This document shows positions 34,479 to 47,486 of a stretch of 64,000 bases of DNA, in pieces; position 1 is the stretch's first letter, and each line of letters begins with the position of its first letter. Under the pieces are notes generated by a model that was not told where the DNA came from, ran no database searches, and worked only from the letters and a program-made list of their open reading frames with translations. The position numbers and the translations under genes were made by a program. This DNA comes from Improbicoccus devescovinae (GTDB lineage Bacteria > Bacillota > Clostridia > Oscillospirales > Acutalibacteraceae), in NCBI GenBank assembly GCA_036245095.1, contig BSWA01000003.1, positions 1 to 64,000 on the forward strand, given 5' to 3'.

Positions 34479-35516
34479 ATGATTCGATTTGAATGTGACT
34501 ATAATGAAGGTGCTCATCCGAAAATTTTAGAGAAACTGAATGAGATCAATTTTGATCAGCAGCCAGGCTATGGTAATGATAAATACTGTAAAAACGCGGC
34601 AAATAAAATTAAAAATTTGTGCAAAAAAGATGTTGATGTTCATTTCGTATCAAGCGGAACTCAAGCGAATTTAATTTCAATTTCCTCTATTTTGCATCCA
34701 ATTGAAGGAGTGATTTGTGCTGAAACTGGTCACATTAACGTACATGAAACAGGTGCCATTGAGGCCACTGGTCATAAAGTTCTGACGATTCCAAGTTTTG
34801 ATGGCAAAATCACTGGCAAGGAAATTGAAAAAGTCATGTACAATCACGAAAATGATGGTGCTGGATCAATTCATTGTGTCAAACCCGGCATGGTTTTCAT
34901 CACACATCCGACTGAAAATGGTGTAATTTATACAAAATCGGAACTCGAAAGCATCAAAAAAATATGCAAAAATTACAATTTACCACTTTATATTGACGGC
35001 GCAAGATTAGGTTATGGCTTAGTTGCAGAAAATTCGGATTTGACTCTTGACGAAATTGCAAATTTGTGCGATATCTTCGTGATTGGTGGTACAAAAATTG
35101 GTGCACTTATCGGCGAAGCTATTGTGATTTGTAACAATAATCTTAAAAAAGATTTTCGTTATTATATTAAGCAGCGTGGAGGCTTGCTCGCGAAAGGTAG
35201 ACTTTTGGGCATTCAATTTGATGTTCTCTTTGAAAACGATCTTTATTTTGAAATTTCAAAGCATGCCATTAATTTAGCGTTAAAAATCAAAAATAATTTT
35301 GTATACAATGGTTATAAAATGCTGTATGATTCCACAACAAATCAGCAATTCCCGATTTTAAAAAATGAAGCTTTAAAAACGCTAGCAAAAAAATATTTGT
35401 TTTGCAAATGGTGTCAAATCGATGAAAATCATACAGCGGTCAGGTTTTGCACAAGTTGGGCAACGAGAAAAGAAGATGTAAATGAGCTTATTTGCGATAT
35501 AGCTATTCCGATTTAA
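34479..35516 (+). CDS. Threonine aldolase/beta-eliminating lyase family PLP enzyme, IS-capped C-terminus
   Basis: 345 residues from the ATG at 34479, which has AGAGGTAA upstream. Fold-type I PLP enzyme of the low-specificity threonine aldolase group: FECDYNEGAHPKILEKL, VSSGTQANLISISSIL, AETGHINVHETGAIEATGHK, LYIDGARLGYGLV and the PLP lysine in VIGGTKIGALIGEAIV. It would split L-threonine to glycine and acetaldehyde or act on a related amino acid. The last residues (IAIPI) and stop codon lie in an IS630 terminal repeat (35498-35519), so the original C-terminus was replaced by about five residues. The active site is intact. Confidence 0.88.
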   Translation: MIRFECDYNEGAHPKILEKLNEINFDQQPGYGNDKYCKNAANKIKNLCKKDVDVHFVSSGTQANLISISSILHPIEGVICAETGHINVHETGAIEATGHKVLTIPSFDGKITGKEIEKVMYNHENDGAGSIHCVKPGMVFITHPTENGVIYTKSELESIKKICKNYNLPLYIDGARLGYGLVAENSDLTLDEIANLCDIFVIGGTKIGALIGEAIVICNNNLKKDFRYYIKQRGGLLAKGRLLGIQFDVLFENDLYFEISKHAINLALKIKNNFVYNGYKMLYDSTTNQQFPILKNEALKTLAKKYLFCKWCQIDENHTAVRFCTSWATRKEDVNELICDIAIPI

Positions 35517-35525
35517 AACGATCTG
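35498..35525. repeat. Solo IS630-type terminal repeat
   Basis: TATAGCTATTCCGATTTAAAA followed by CGATCTG, identical to the reverse complement of the right end of the element at 33857-34179. It provides the stop of the aldolase-like gene. Confidence 0.82.
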
Positions 35526-35640
35526 CGCCCGTAATATAAATTTGTTTGGTTTATTTGAGGGAAAATGTTATAATTCACAAACTCAGATCATACTTATGAT
35601 GCATGCTGTTAAAATATAAAAAAATAAGGGATTTATATAA

Positions 35641-37431
35641 ATGCAAAATAATATTTCATGTAATAAAAATACAAGAAAGCATCATTCGTTTGCGATGGGA
35701 GCGGTTATAATTACTTTTGGGATGCTTACAGTTAAGGTTTTAGGAGCTGTATTTAAAATCCCGCTTATGGCCATGCTCGGCGGCGAAGGCGGAGCATATT
35801 TCACAGGGGCTTATAATTTTTATAATCCGATATATGCACTATCTACAGCCGGGCTTCCTATTGCAATTTCAAAATTGGTTTCTGAAAACGTTGCTCTGGG
35901 AAGATTTAAAGATGTTCGGCGAATTCATAAAATTACTGTGCCTATGTTTTTGACAACTGGAAGTATTGGTTTTATTTTTACTGTCATTGGTGGGTATATA
36001 TATATAAAGTTAGCAAATTCACCAGGGTCATTGTATTCTATATTTATGTTAGCGCCGACGTTATTGTTTTCGTGTTTAATTTCAAGCTATAGAGGCTATT
36101 ACGAAGGGCTTCGGGATATGACTCCTACAGCGATTTCAGAAATTATAGAATCGGCCGGAAAAGTTGTGTTTGGTTTGAGCTTGACATATTTGACTAATTG
36201 GTATACACTTCATGAGTATAATAAATTTGGCACAGTTTTTGGTAAATATTTTGCGGACGTTAATCAGGCTAAAGCGTATATTTTACCATTTGCATCGGGC
36301 GCTGCATTGGCCGGTGTCGCGCTTAGCAGTGTATTAGGCTTTATTTATATTGCTCTTAGATATAAAATTAAAGGGGATTATATTACTAAACATGAATTAG
36401 AAAATTCTCCAAAAGCAAATTCCAGGAAATTTATATTAAAATCTATTTTAAAATTATCTATTCCTATAGCTTTAGGAGCCGTAGTAATGAACTTCGCTGG
36501 CGTTATTGACTCAATTTTAATTCAAAGACGGTTATCAGACATTGCTGGCTCGAGTTTGCCCAGATTATTAATATCATATAAAAATTTAATATCTGAAGAC
36601 ATAATTTCTAGGAAAGTTGTACATAGTTTTTTATTCGGCTGTTTTGGATATACTTCTATGTTAACGATGTTTTTACCTACATTAGCACAAGGGTTAGCAA
36701 TCAGTGCATTGCCAGCAATTACATCGGCGTGGGTCCGAGGAGCCAAAAAAGATATTCATAAAAATATAGAAACTATAATTAAACTAGCTGTAATAGTTTC
36801 TGTACCAATGGGAGTAGGCTTATCTGCACTTTCGTTACCTATACTAAACCTGATTTATAATCATGTAAAATCGGGACAAGTGCCGGAAATTTATATCGCA
36901 TCAGACATAATGGCAATTTCTGGGATTGGAGCAATATTTACAGCTATAAGTACGCCTATATGTAGCATGCTTCAAGCCGTAGGTCGCGCCGATTTGCCTG
37001 TAAAAATATTAAGCATAGGTGTTGTAATTAAAATTATTTTAAATTATATCCTAGTAGGTATTCCCGAAATAAATATTCAGGGAGCAGGAATTGGAACTCT
37101 TATTTGTTATATTTTTGTGTTTTTATCTGCTCTTTATAATTTGTGCAGAATCACTAAAATTAAATTGAATTACGTCTCTGTTTTCATAAAACCTACAATT
37201 GCAGCTGTTCTATGCGGATTAAGCGCTTGGGTTTCTTATAATCTTTTTTATAAAATTTGCACAAATTTAAGCTTAAAATTTATAACAATGCTAAGTATAA
37301 TAATATCAATGTTTGTGTATTTTATTTTAATCTTATGCCTAAAAACGCTTACTATAAATGACATAAATATGCTTCCCCAAAAAGTTAAAACTAGAGTATC
37401 AAACTTTTTTAAAAAATTCGATTTAATTTAA
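35641..37431 (+). CDS. SpoVB/MurJ-family lipid flippase (polysaccharide biosynthesis protein)
   Basis: 596-residue MOP-superfamily integral membrane protein with about 14 predicted spans. The N-terminal block AMGAVIITFGMLTVKVLGAV, FKIPLMAMLGGEGGAYFTGA and NFYNPIYALSTAGLPIAISK is characteristic of the SpoVB/YtgP group in Clostridia, which flips lipid-linked oligosaccharides (spore cortex or lipid II precursors). FLPTLAQGLAISALPAITSAW and MLQAVGRADLPVK are also present. It could serve vegetative wall synthesis (MurJ role) or cortex synthesis; sequence alone cannot separate these. Confidence 0.9.
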   Translation: MQNNISCNKNTRKHHSFAMGAVIITFGMLTVKVLGAVFKIPLMAMLGGEGGAYFTGAYNFYNPIYALSTAGLPIAISKLVSENVALGRFKDVRRIHKITVPMFLTTGSIGFIFTVIGGYIYIKLANSPGSLYSIFMLAPTLLFSCLISSYRGYYEGLRDMTPTAISEIIESAGKVVFGLSLTYLTNWYTLHEYNKFGTVFGKYFADVNQAKAYILPFASGAALAGVALSSVLGFIYIALRYKIKGDYITKHELENSPKANSRKFILKSILKLSIPIALGAVVMNFAGVIDSILIQRRLSDIAGSSLPRLLISYKNLISEDIISRKVVHSFLFGCFGYTSMLTMFLPTLAQGLAISALPAITSAWVRGAKKDIHKNIETIIKLAVIVSVPMGVGLSALSLPILNLIYNHVKSGQVPEIYIASDIMAISGIGAIFTAISTPICSMLQAVGRADLPVKILSIGVVIKIILNYILVGIPEINIQGAGIGTLICYIFVFLSALYNLCRITKIKLNYVSVFIKPTIAAVLCGLSAWVSYNLFYKICTNLSLKFITMLSIIISMFVYFILILCLKTLTINDINMLPQKVKTRVSNFFKKFDLI

Positions 37432-37591
37432 TTTAAATTTAATATATTTTTAATATTGAATTTTAAAAATAACTTTAAATAGTATTGTGTTTTTTAAAAA
37501 ATATTTATATAATTAATTAATATAGATCTATTATACTATATGAATTAGTTTGTTAATTTAAATTTTATTATTATTTTGGAGGATATCAAAA

Positions 37592-37903
37592 ATGGGAAAT
37601 TCCAATTCAAAAAAAAACCAAAATATCAAGAAAACAGAATTATCTGATAAAGAATTAGAAACTAGTGGTGGAGGCTACGTATACTATCCACCCCCCGTTA
37701 TATACCCGGACGTTGTATACACACCGGTATGTCCTGTTACAACAGTCGTGATTGAAAAACAAAAACCAAGGCACCATACGGTTCATATGATTGAATCACG
37801 GCCGATAACCCCAGCAGACATGGTTATTGGTGGTGTTGTATTATCGATAATGGGGCTTATGGGCATTGCTACGTTAATCACTGGAATCACATCAAATAAA
37901 TAA
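37592..37903 (+). CDS. Small protein with double-glycine leader and C-terminal membrane segment
   Basis: 103 residues, ATG at 37592 with TTGGAGGA upstream. The leader KKTELSDKELETSGGG (about 13-28) is a textbook double-glycine signal for peptidase-containing ABC exporters. The predicted mature part begins with a Tyr/Pro/Val-rich segment (YVYYPPPVIYPDVVYTPVCP), then a basic stretch and a hydrophobic segment (MVIGGVVLSIMGLMGIATLI, about 77-96). It could be a bacteriocin-like peptide, a pheromone or a secreted membrane-active effector. No immunity or transporter gene is adjacent. It shares its leader class, but nothing else visible, with the 5490 gene. Confidence 0.75.
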   Translation: MGNSNSKKNQNIKKTELSDKELETSGGGYVYYPPPVIYPDVVYTPVCPVTTVVIEKQKPRHHTVHMIESRPITPADMVIGGVVLSIMGLMGIATLITGITSNK

Positions 37904-37933
37904 ATTATTCTGTCCGAAAATATGAAAACATGG

Positions 37934-38030
37934 TATAGCTATTCTGGTTTAAAACAAGCCTTGAGAGCAGCTTAGATGGTTACGTAATTTTTAGAGTTTA
38001 AACGTAACCAATTTTTTTAAATTTAACCGG
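37934..38030 (-). mobile_element. IS630-type remnant
   Basis: Begins TATAGCTATTCTGGTTTAAAA (two mismatches to the IS630 repeat) and continues with sequence similar to 33877-33945, including the TAATTTTTAGA.TTTAAAC segment that encodes the C-terminus. No right end. Confidence 0.7.
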
Positions 38031-38110
38031 TAACGTAAACGCTTTTGTGTAAATGGTTTTCCCGGAAGCAAAATCCATATTCAAAAAATATCACAAATTG
38101 TCCTAAAACT
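38029..38110. repeat. Dispersed 80-bp repeat, second copy
   Basis: Matches 31349-31430 (GCTTTTGTGTAAATGGTTTT, TCCCGGAA, TCACAAATTGTCCTAAAA). Follows directly on the IS630 remnant. Confidence 0.7.
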
Positions 38111-38264
38111 ACAACTCCAATATTTAATTGGTTGAGTCCTAATTTTTTTATTATAAAAATTAATTAAGACCCGATTTTTTATATATAATATACACAAAAA
38201 AATCTAAATTTATTCAAATAAAATATATAAAACAACGTTTTTTAAAAAAACACAAAAAAAATAA

Positions 38265-38293
38265 TTGACATTAAAAACAATAATTAGTAATAT
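38265..38293 (+). promoter_or_regulatory. rRNA operon promoter
   Basis: TTGACA at 38265-38270, exactly 17 bp, TAATAT at 38288-38293, about 355 bp upstream of 16S. Transcription should begin near 38300. Confidence 0.75.
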
Positions 38294-38299
38294 TTGAAG

Positions 38300-38650
38300 G
38301 CTGTTGGGGTACAATAAAAAGCAGCGAAACCGGATACGAATAAAATTTATTATTCACAGGAAATCATCATTCCAGATGAGATATCTTTATTATTCGGAAG
38401 TAGCGACCATCAGTTTGGGCGTTGAAAATTAAATAATGCAATAAAGAACCCGTAATTTTACTAAGAGTACAACTTACGAAAAATAATAAATATTTTTCGC
38501 AAAAGTACGATTTTTTGATAATATAATTCCAGGCAAAACTAGAACAAAATAGCTAGTGTAAGGAACGAGCTAAAAACGAACTAGTAATAACTGTGCCAAG
38601 ATATAAAATATATTTTTAAATATATAAATATATTTTCTAACACAGAAATT
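38300..38650 (+). ncRNA. Long rRNA leader
   Basis: About 350 nt between the promoter and 16S with no ORF and a clearly higher GC content than spacer DNA elsewhere. It contains potential helices (for example CTAGT...ACTAG around 38550-38585). The last 40 nt (AAATATATTTTTAAATATAT region) pair with the AT-rich sequence after 16S and should form the RNase III stem. I checked for RNase P, tmRNA and 6S signatures and saw none. Confidence 0.5.
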
Positions 38651-40753
<2,103 letters not shown>

Positions 40754-40794
40754 GCCGACTGTGACGACTGTAAACCTAAAGAAAAGATTGCAAA

Positions 40795-40871
40795 GGGCTT
40801 ATAGCTCAGCCGGTTAGAGCACACGCCTGATAAGCGTGAGGTCGGTGGTTCGAGTCCACTTGAGCCCACCA
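40795..40871 (+). tRNA. tRNA-Ile (GAT)
   Basis: 77 nt; acceptor GGGCTTA/TGAGCCC, anticodon loop CTGATAA giving GAT, T-arm GTGGTTCGAGTCCAC, encoded CCA. The order 16S-Ala-Ile-23S is the reverse of the common Ile-Ala order. Confidence 0.97.
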
Positions 40872-40983
40872 GAGAGATTTTTAATATTTATATATTTCGC
40901 ACAAAATTTTATATAATTTTTATGTATTTATATATAAAAATAATAATTTTTTTAGAAAATATATAAAAAAAATTAAAAATTTC

Positions 40984-41006
40984 GCGAGCTTTGAAAACTG
41001 AATAAA
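40984..41006 (+). promoter_or_regulatory. 5' arm of the 23S processing stem
   Basis: GCGAGCTTTGAAAACTGAAT pairs almost perfectly with 44271-44293 (TTTATTCAGTTTTTAAAGCT then CGC), forming the long helix that RNase III cuts to release pre-23S. Confidence 0.75.
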
Positions 41007-41110
41007 GTAAGATAATATTTGAAAATAATTAAATTTGTATTAAAGTCTTTTTGACTTAACAAAGGTAATTACTATAATTTCAAAGAAAAAAATCTCAAAA
41101 GAGATTTTCA

Positions 41111-44192
<3,082 letters not shown>

Positions 44193-44270
44193 TATTATTG
44201 TAAAATTTCTTTTAGATTTTTTATTTCTTATAATTCCAGTAATTATTATATTTTAAATATTATTTATAAT

Positions 44271-44293
44271 TTTATTCAGTTTTTAAAGCTCGC
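44271..44293 (+). promoter_or_regulatory. 3' arm of the 23S processing stem
   Basis: Complement of 40984-41006. It ends 13 nt before the tRNA-Lys remnant, so the operon's processed part ends without 5S. Confidence 0.75.
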
Positions 44294-44306
44294 TCCAGGT
44301 GAATAT

Positions 44307-44346
44307 GCACCATTAGCTCAGTTGGTAGAGCACCTGACTCTTAATC
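44307..44346 (+). pseudogene. tRNA-Lys (CTT) 5' half, truncated
   Basis: GCACCATTAGCTCAGTTGGT through the anticodon (CTCTTAA loop, anticodon CTT) is a perfect tRNA-Lys 5' half. After ATC the 3' anticodon strand, variable loop, T-arm, acceptor strand and CCA are missing; the sequence continues as the upstream region of the amidase gene. It cannot fold into a tRNA. Confidence 0.88.
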
Positions 44347-45362
44347 GAGGTGAAGTAAATATATTTTTTCGGAATGTATGTCTAAAAAAATTAAAAATTG
44401 TTAAGTTTATTTTGTGTTTCTTTTTAATGTGCTTTCTTTTACTTTCTGCAGTGGCTAAGTCGGTGGTTATTGTAATTGATCCGGGGCATGGAGGAATTGA
44501 AAATAAAGGTGCGTGCACTGCGATTTCTCAGGATGTCGTTAAATTGGCACGTAAGGCTTTGCAAAATACACAATCAGCTAAGAGTTTACACAGTGGTCAT
44601 TCAGTGGACAAGCCAGGCCAATTTCTTCAAATACAACAATATGAGCTTATTGAGGAGTTACTTGTGAAACTTGAAGAAACTAGTATGTTGGATGAAGCAG
44701 ATTTGAATATGGTGGTTGCTAAAATTATGCAACAAATACTGGTCAATTATATAGATCCTAGGAATGAATGTGTTAAAGTTTATCTTACTCACGACGGGAA
44801 TTCAGAGACTTCGTTGACTTTAGATAATAGAGTTGAACAAGCTAAAAATATGAATGCATCGATTTTAATTTCTATTCATTTTAATTCAAGTAATGATCAT
44901 GGGAGACAAGGTGGTTTTGTTATTGTTCCGTATGTTGTATGTGATTTAATGTATTTTGGTTTTTCTTTGCCGCAGTTTACTCAAAATGGTATTATAGGTT
45001 ATGTTTGTAAAAAAGTAGCTACTAAGATTATTAATGAATGGAGAAAGGTAGGGTTATGTATTAATTCAGATTTTGGTTTCCATGGTGAAAAAGTGTTGTG
45101 CTCTGATGGGAAGTATATGAGGCTTTCAACAGATGGTGAGCTTTATGACGATGGACATCTTACGGATTATTATAGAATTCTGAAGTGCGGGATGAAACTT
45201 GGTGTTCCTGTGATTTTATTGGAGGCATGTTATTTGAGTAATTTTGAAGATTTATTATTTTTGTTGTGTCAAAATGGGATCGCTAAAATTGCTTTGGCTA
45301 ATGTCACAGCAATTGCAGATTGTTTTAAGTTGAAGTATAAACCAAAAGTAAATAGTATATAA
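44322..45362 (+). CDS. N-acetylmuramoyl-L-alanine amidase (Amidase_3), start lost or frameshifted
   Basis: Zinc amidase of the AmiC/CwlD family that cuts between MurNAc and L-Ala. VVIVIDPGHGG (zinc His), YLTHDGN, DNRVEQAKNMNASILISIHFNSS (second His) and LLEACYLSN (catalytic Glu) are all kept, after a signal peptide (IVKFILCFFLMCFLLLSAVA). The nominal frame opens with a TTG inside the tRNA-Lys remnant, which is not credible as a start. The natural start seems to be the ATG at 44378 (MSKK), but the A7 run just after it puts it one base out of frame; removing one A gives a perfect signal peptide. The gene was probably joined to the tRNA by a deletion. Confidence 0.82.
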   Translation: MVEHLTLNRGEVNIFFRNVCLKKLKIVKFILCFFLMCFLLLSAVAKSVVIVIDPGHGGIENKGACTAISQDVVKLARKALQNTQSAKSLHSGHSVDKPGQFLQIQQYELIEELLVKLEETSMLDEADLNMVVAKIMQQILVNYIDPRNECVKVYLTHDGNSETSLTLDNRVEQAKNMNASILISIHFNSSNDHGRQGGFVIVPYVVCDLMYFGFSLPQFTQNGIIGYVCKKVATKIINEWRKVGLCINSDFGFHGEKVLCSDGKYMRLSTDGELYDDGHLTDYYRILKCGMKLGVPVILLEACYLSNFEDLLFLLCQNGIAKIALANVTAIADCFKLKYKPKVNSI

Positions 45363-45406
45363 TATAACAAGTTTTAGTATAATGCTCGTGAGTACGTAGG
45401 TTTTAT

Positions 45407-45482
45407 TCCTCCTTAGCTCAGTTGGTAGAGCATGCGGCTGTTAACCGCAGGGTCGTTGGTTCGAGTCCAACAGGGGGAGCCA
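45407..45482 (+). tRNA. tRNA-Asn (GTT)
   Basis: 76 nt; acceptor TCCTCCT/AGGGGGA, anticodon loop CTGTTAA giving GTT, T-arm TTGGTTCGAGTCCAA, encoded CCA. Complete. Confidence 0.97.
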
Positions 45483-45532
45483 GTCTTGAGAAGACTCAAG
45501 GTTTGGATTTTTGAAATTTCGGGGGAAATTTA

Positions 45533-45934
45533 ATGCGAATTGCATTGTTATCGTGTAAAAGGCGCTGTGAACTGATGGCGAGATTTTGTGTTGCATATCG
45601 CGGCATTTTGAGTGCTCATGAATTATGTGCGCCTTCAGATGTTGCTAGGGTTGTTTCGGGTGCTGCTAAACTTAATGTTTTGGAATATCTGAATTCGGAT
45701 TTTGGGGGGATTCAACAGATTGAATCGAGGATTTCGTGTGGTGAGATCGATTTGGTATTTTTCTTCCGTGATGTGTTGGTGAGTTTTTTGGATACTCCTG
45801 AAAATGATGTTTTGCGAATTTGTGATTTCCATAGTATTCCTATTGCTACTAATATCGCTATAGCTGAGGTATTGATACACGGCCTTGAACGCGGTGATCT
45901 AGATTGGAGAGAAATAGGTGTACCTGCAATTTGA
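45533..45934 (+). CDS. mgsA: Methylglyoxal synthase homologue lacking catalytic residues
   Basis: 133 residues, ATG at 45533. Family similarity is strong in several blocks: RIALLSCKRRCELMARFCVA, GGIQQIESRI, IDLVFFFRD, SIPIATNIAIAEVLIHGLER and GDLDWRE. However, the functional residues of MgsA are changed. The HD of the phosphate/catalytic loop (ALVAHD) is SC, the TGTTG phosphate loop is APSDV, and the catalytic Asp of GGDQQ is Ile (GGI, residue 60). The PHEPD segment with the catalytic His has also lost it. FFRD is kept. It is an open, normal-length frame, so it probably has a non-catalytic or different role, or is recently decaying. Confidence 0.8.
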   Translation: MRIALLSCKRRCELMARFCVAYRGILSAHELCAPSDVARVVSGAAKLNVLEYLNSDFGGIQQIESRISCGEIDLVFFFRDVLVSFLDTPENDVLRICDFHSIPIATNIAIAEVLIHGLERGDLDWREIGVPAI

Positions 45935-46025
45935 ATTTTTTTAAAAATTATTAATTGTAAGATTCGTCTTAGAACGTTTGATTTGGTGTTTGGTTCTATG
46001 ATGCGTTGAGGGTATATGATAATAA

Positions 46026-47339
46026 ATGATTGAGAAGATAATTGTTTTATTAATTTTAATATTAGTTACTGCGTTCTTTGCGTTGTCAGAGATTGCTGTT
46101 GTTACTTTGAATGATAAAAAAATAAAGAAAATGAGCGCAGAGGGTCATGTTGGAGCTAAAAAGGTACTTAAATTAATAGAAAATCCGGGGGATTTTTTGG
46201 CAACAATCCAGGTAGGAGTGACAATTTCTAGTTTTTTAACTTCTGCCACAGCATCTCAAACTTTTTTTGATCCGCTGGTTAGGTTTCTTTGGTTTTTACC
46301 TCTTTCAGAACTTGTAGTAAAAGGAGTTGTTACTTTTTTTATTACTGTTATACTTTCATATTTTACGTTAGTTTTTGGAGAACTTGTTCCTAAAAAAATC
46401 GCTATGCAAAACGCCGAGGAAGTTTCGTTTAGAGTCGTAGGACTGCTATTATTTTTTTCTAGATTTTTCCATCATTTTGTTTGGTTTTTGTCTATTTCAT
46501 CTAATTTTGTTATAAAATGCTTTGGGATGAATCCAAATATGAATGAGCAAACTGTTACCGAAGAAGAAATCCTTATGTTGGTCGATGCTGGTCAGGAAAA
46601 GGGTTTAATCGAAGGTAAAGCTAAAAATATGATAGCAAATGTGTTTGATTTTGATAATATTACTGTTGATGAAATTATGACTCATAGGACGGATATTACT
46701 GCTGTGGGGGATGACGCTTCTCTTCGTGAGGTAGTTAAAATTGCAGTGGAAAAAGGTTTTTCTAGGATACCAATTTTTAAGGACAGTTTAGATAAAATTT
46801 TGGGTATTATATATGTTAAGGATTTGTTGGGATTTATAAATGATCCTGTTCCAGAGGATTTTAATATAGCAAAATTGGCTCGGGAGGTTTTGTTTGTTCC
46901 AAATTCTAAAAAATGCGATGAGCTTTTTTCAGAGTTTACTTCAAGTAAAGTACAAATTGCTATAGTCGTTGATGAATATGGTGGTACTGAAGGCATCGTT
47001 AGTATGGAAGATCTTGTTGAATCTATAGTTGGAAATATTCAGGATGAGTACGATTCGGAAGAAGTTGATATCAAAAAAACTAATGAAAATGATTTTATTG
47101 TTGAAGGTTCAACTCCAATCGATGAGATCGAAAATATTACTAATGTAAAAATTCCAAGTGGGGACTATGATACCGTTGCTGGTTTTATTACTGAAAGGTT
47201 GGGGAAAATCCCAAAAAAAGGTGAAAATGAAATTATTGTTGTTGGCGATGTTAATTTCAAAGTTATAGAAGTTACTGATAGACGTATTTCTAAAATAAGA
47301 ATTTGGAGACAATATGATATTTCTGTTGAAAATACTTAA
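46026..47339 (+). CDS. CNNM/CBS-domain membrane protein (HlyC/CorC family)
   Basis: 437 residues. N-terminal CNNM (DUF21) membrane domain, about 1-185 (VTAFFALSEIAVVTLNDKKI, ATIQVGVTISSFLTSATASQ, VFGELVPKKIAMQNAE). Then a CBS pair (about 205-330; HRTDITAVGDDASLREVVKI, VDEYGGTEGIVSMEDLVE) and a C-terminal CorC_HlyC domain. These proteins are linked to magnesium/cobalt transport or export. The ATG at 46026 has a weak upstream site. Single gene between mgsA-like and dnaG. Confidence 0.92.
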   Translation: MIEKIIVLLILILVTAFFALSEIAVVTLNDKKIKKMSAEGHVGAKKVLKLIENPGDFLATIQVGVTISSFLTSATASQTFFDPLVRFLWFLPLSELVVKGVVTFFITVILSYFTLVFGELVPKKIAMQNAEEVSFRVVGLLLFFSRFFHHFVWFLSISSNFVIKCFGMNPNMNEQTVTEEEILMLVDAGQEKGLIEGKAKNMIANVFDFDNITVDEIMTHRTDITAVGDDASLREVVKIAVEKGFSRIPIFKDSLDKILGIIYVKDLLGFINDPVPEDFNIAKLAREVLFVPNSKKCDELFSEFTSSKVQIAIVVDEYGGTEGIVSMEDLVESIVGNIQDEYDSEEVDIKKTNENDFIVEGSTPIDEIENITNVKIPSGDYDTVAGFITERLGKIPKKGENEIIVVGDVNFKVIEVTDRRISKIRIWRQYDISVENT

Positions 47340-47486
47340 AATTTGGGGTAGAATTAATTGCTCCAATTCTTAAAGGTTGAATATTTTTAAAAAAATTCAA
47401 AGTTTATATTGAATTATTATGGCTTCATGAAAAATTATATAAAATTAAAAAAACAAGTGTAATTTATGTGATTAAAGGAGACGGAA

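Noticed and set aside
38300..38640. Possible RNase P RNA, tmRNA or 6S RNA upstream of 16S
   Set aside because: None of the conserved cores (for example GAGGAAAGTCC, or the tRNA-like tmRNA ends) is present; position and promoter fit an rRNA leader.
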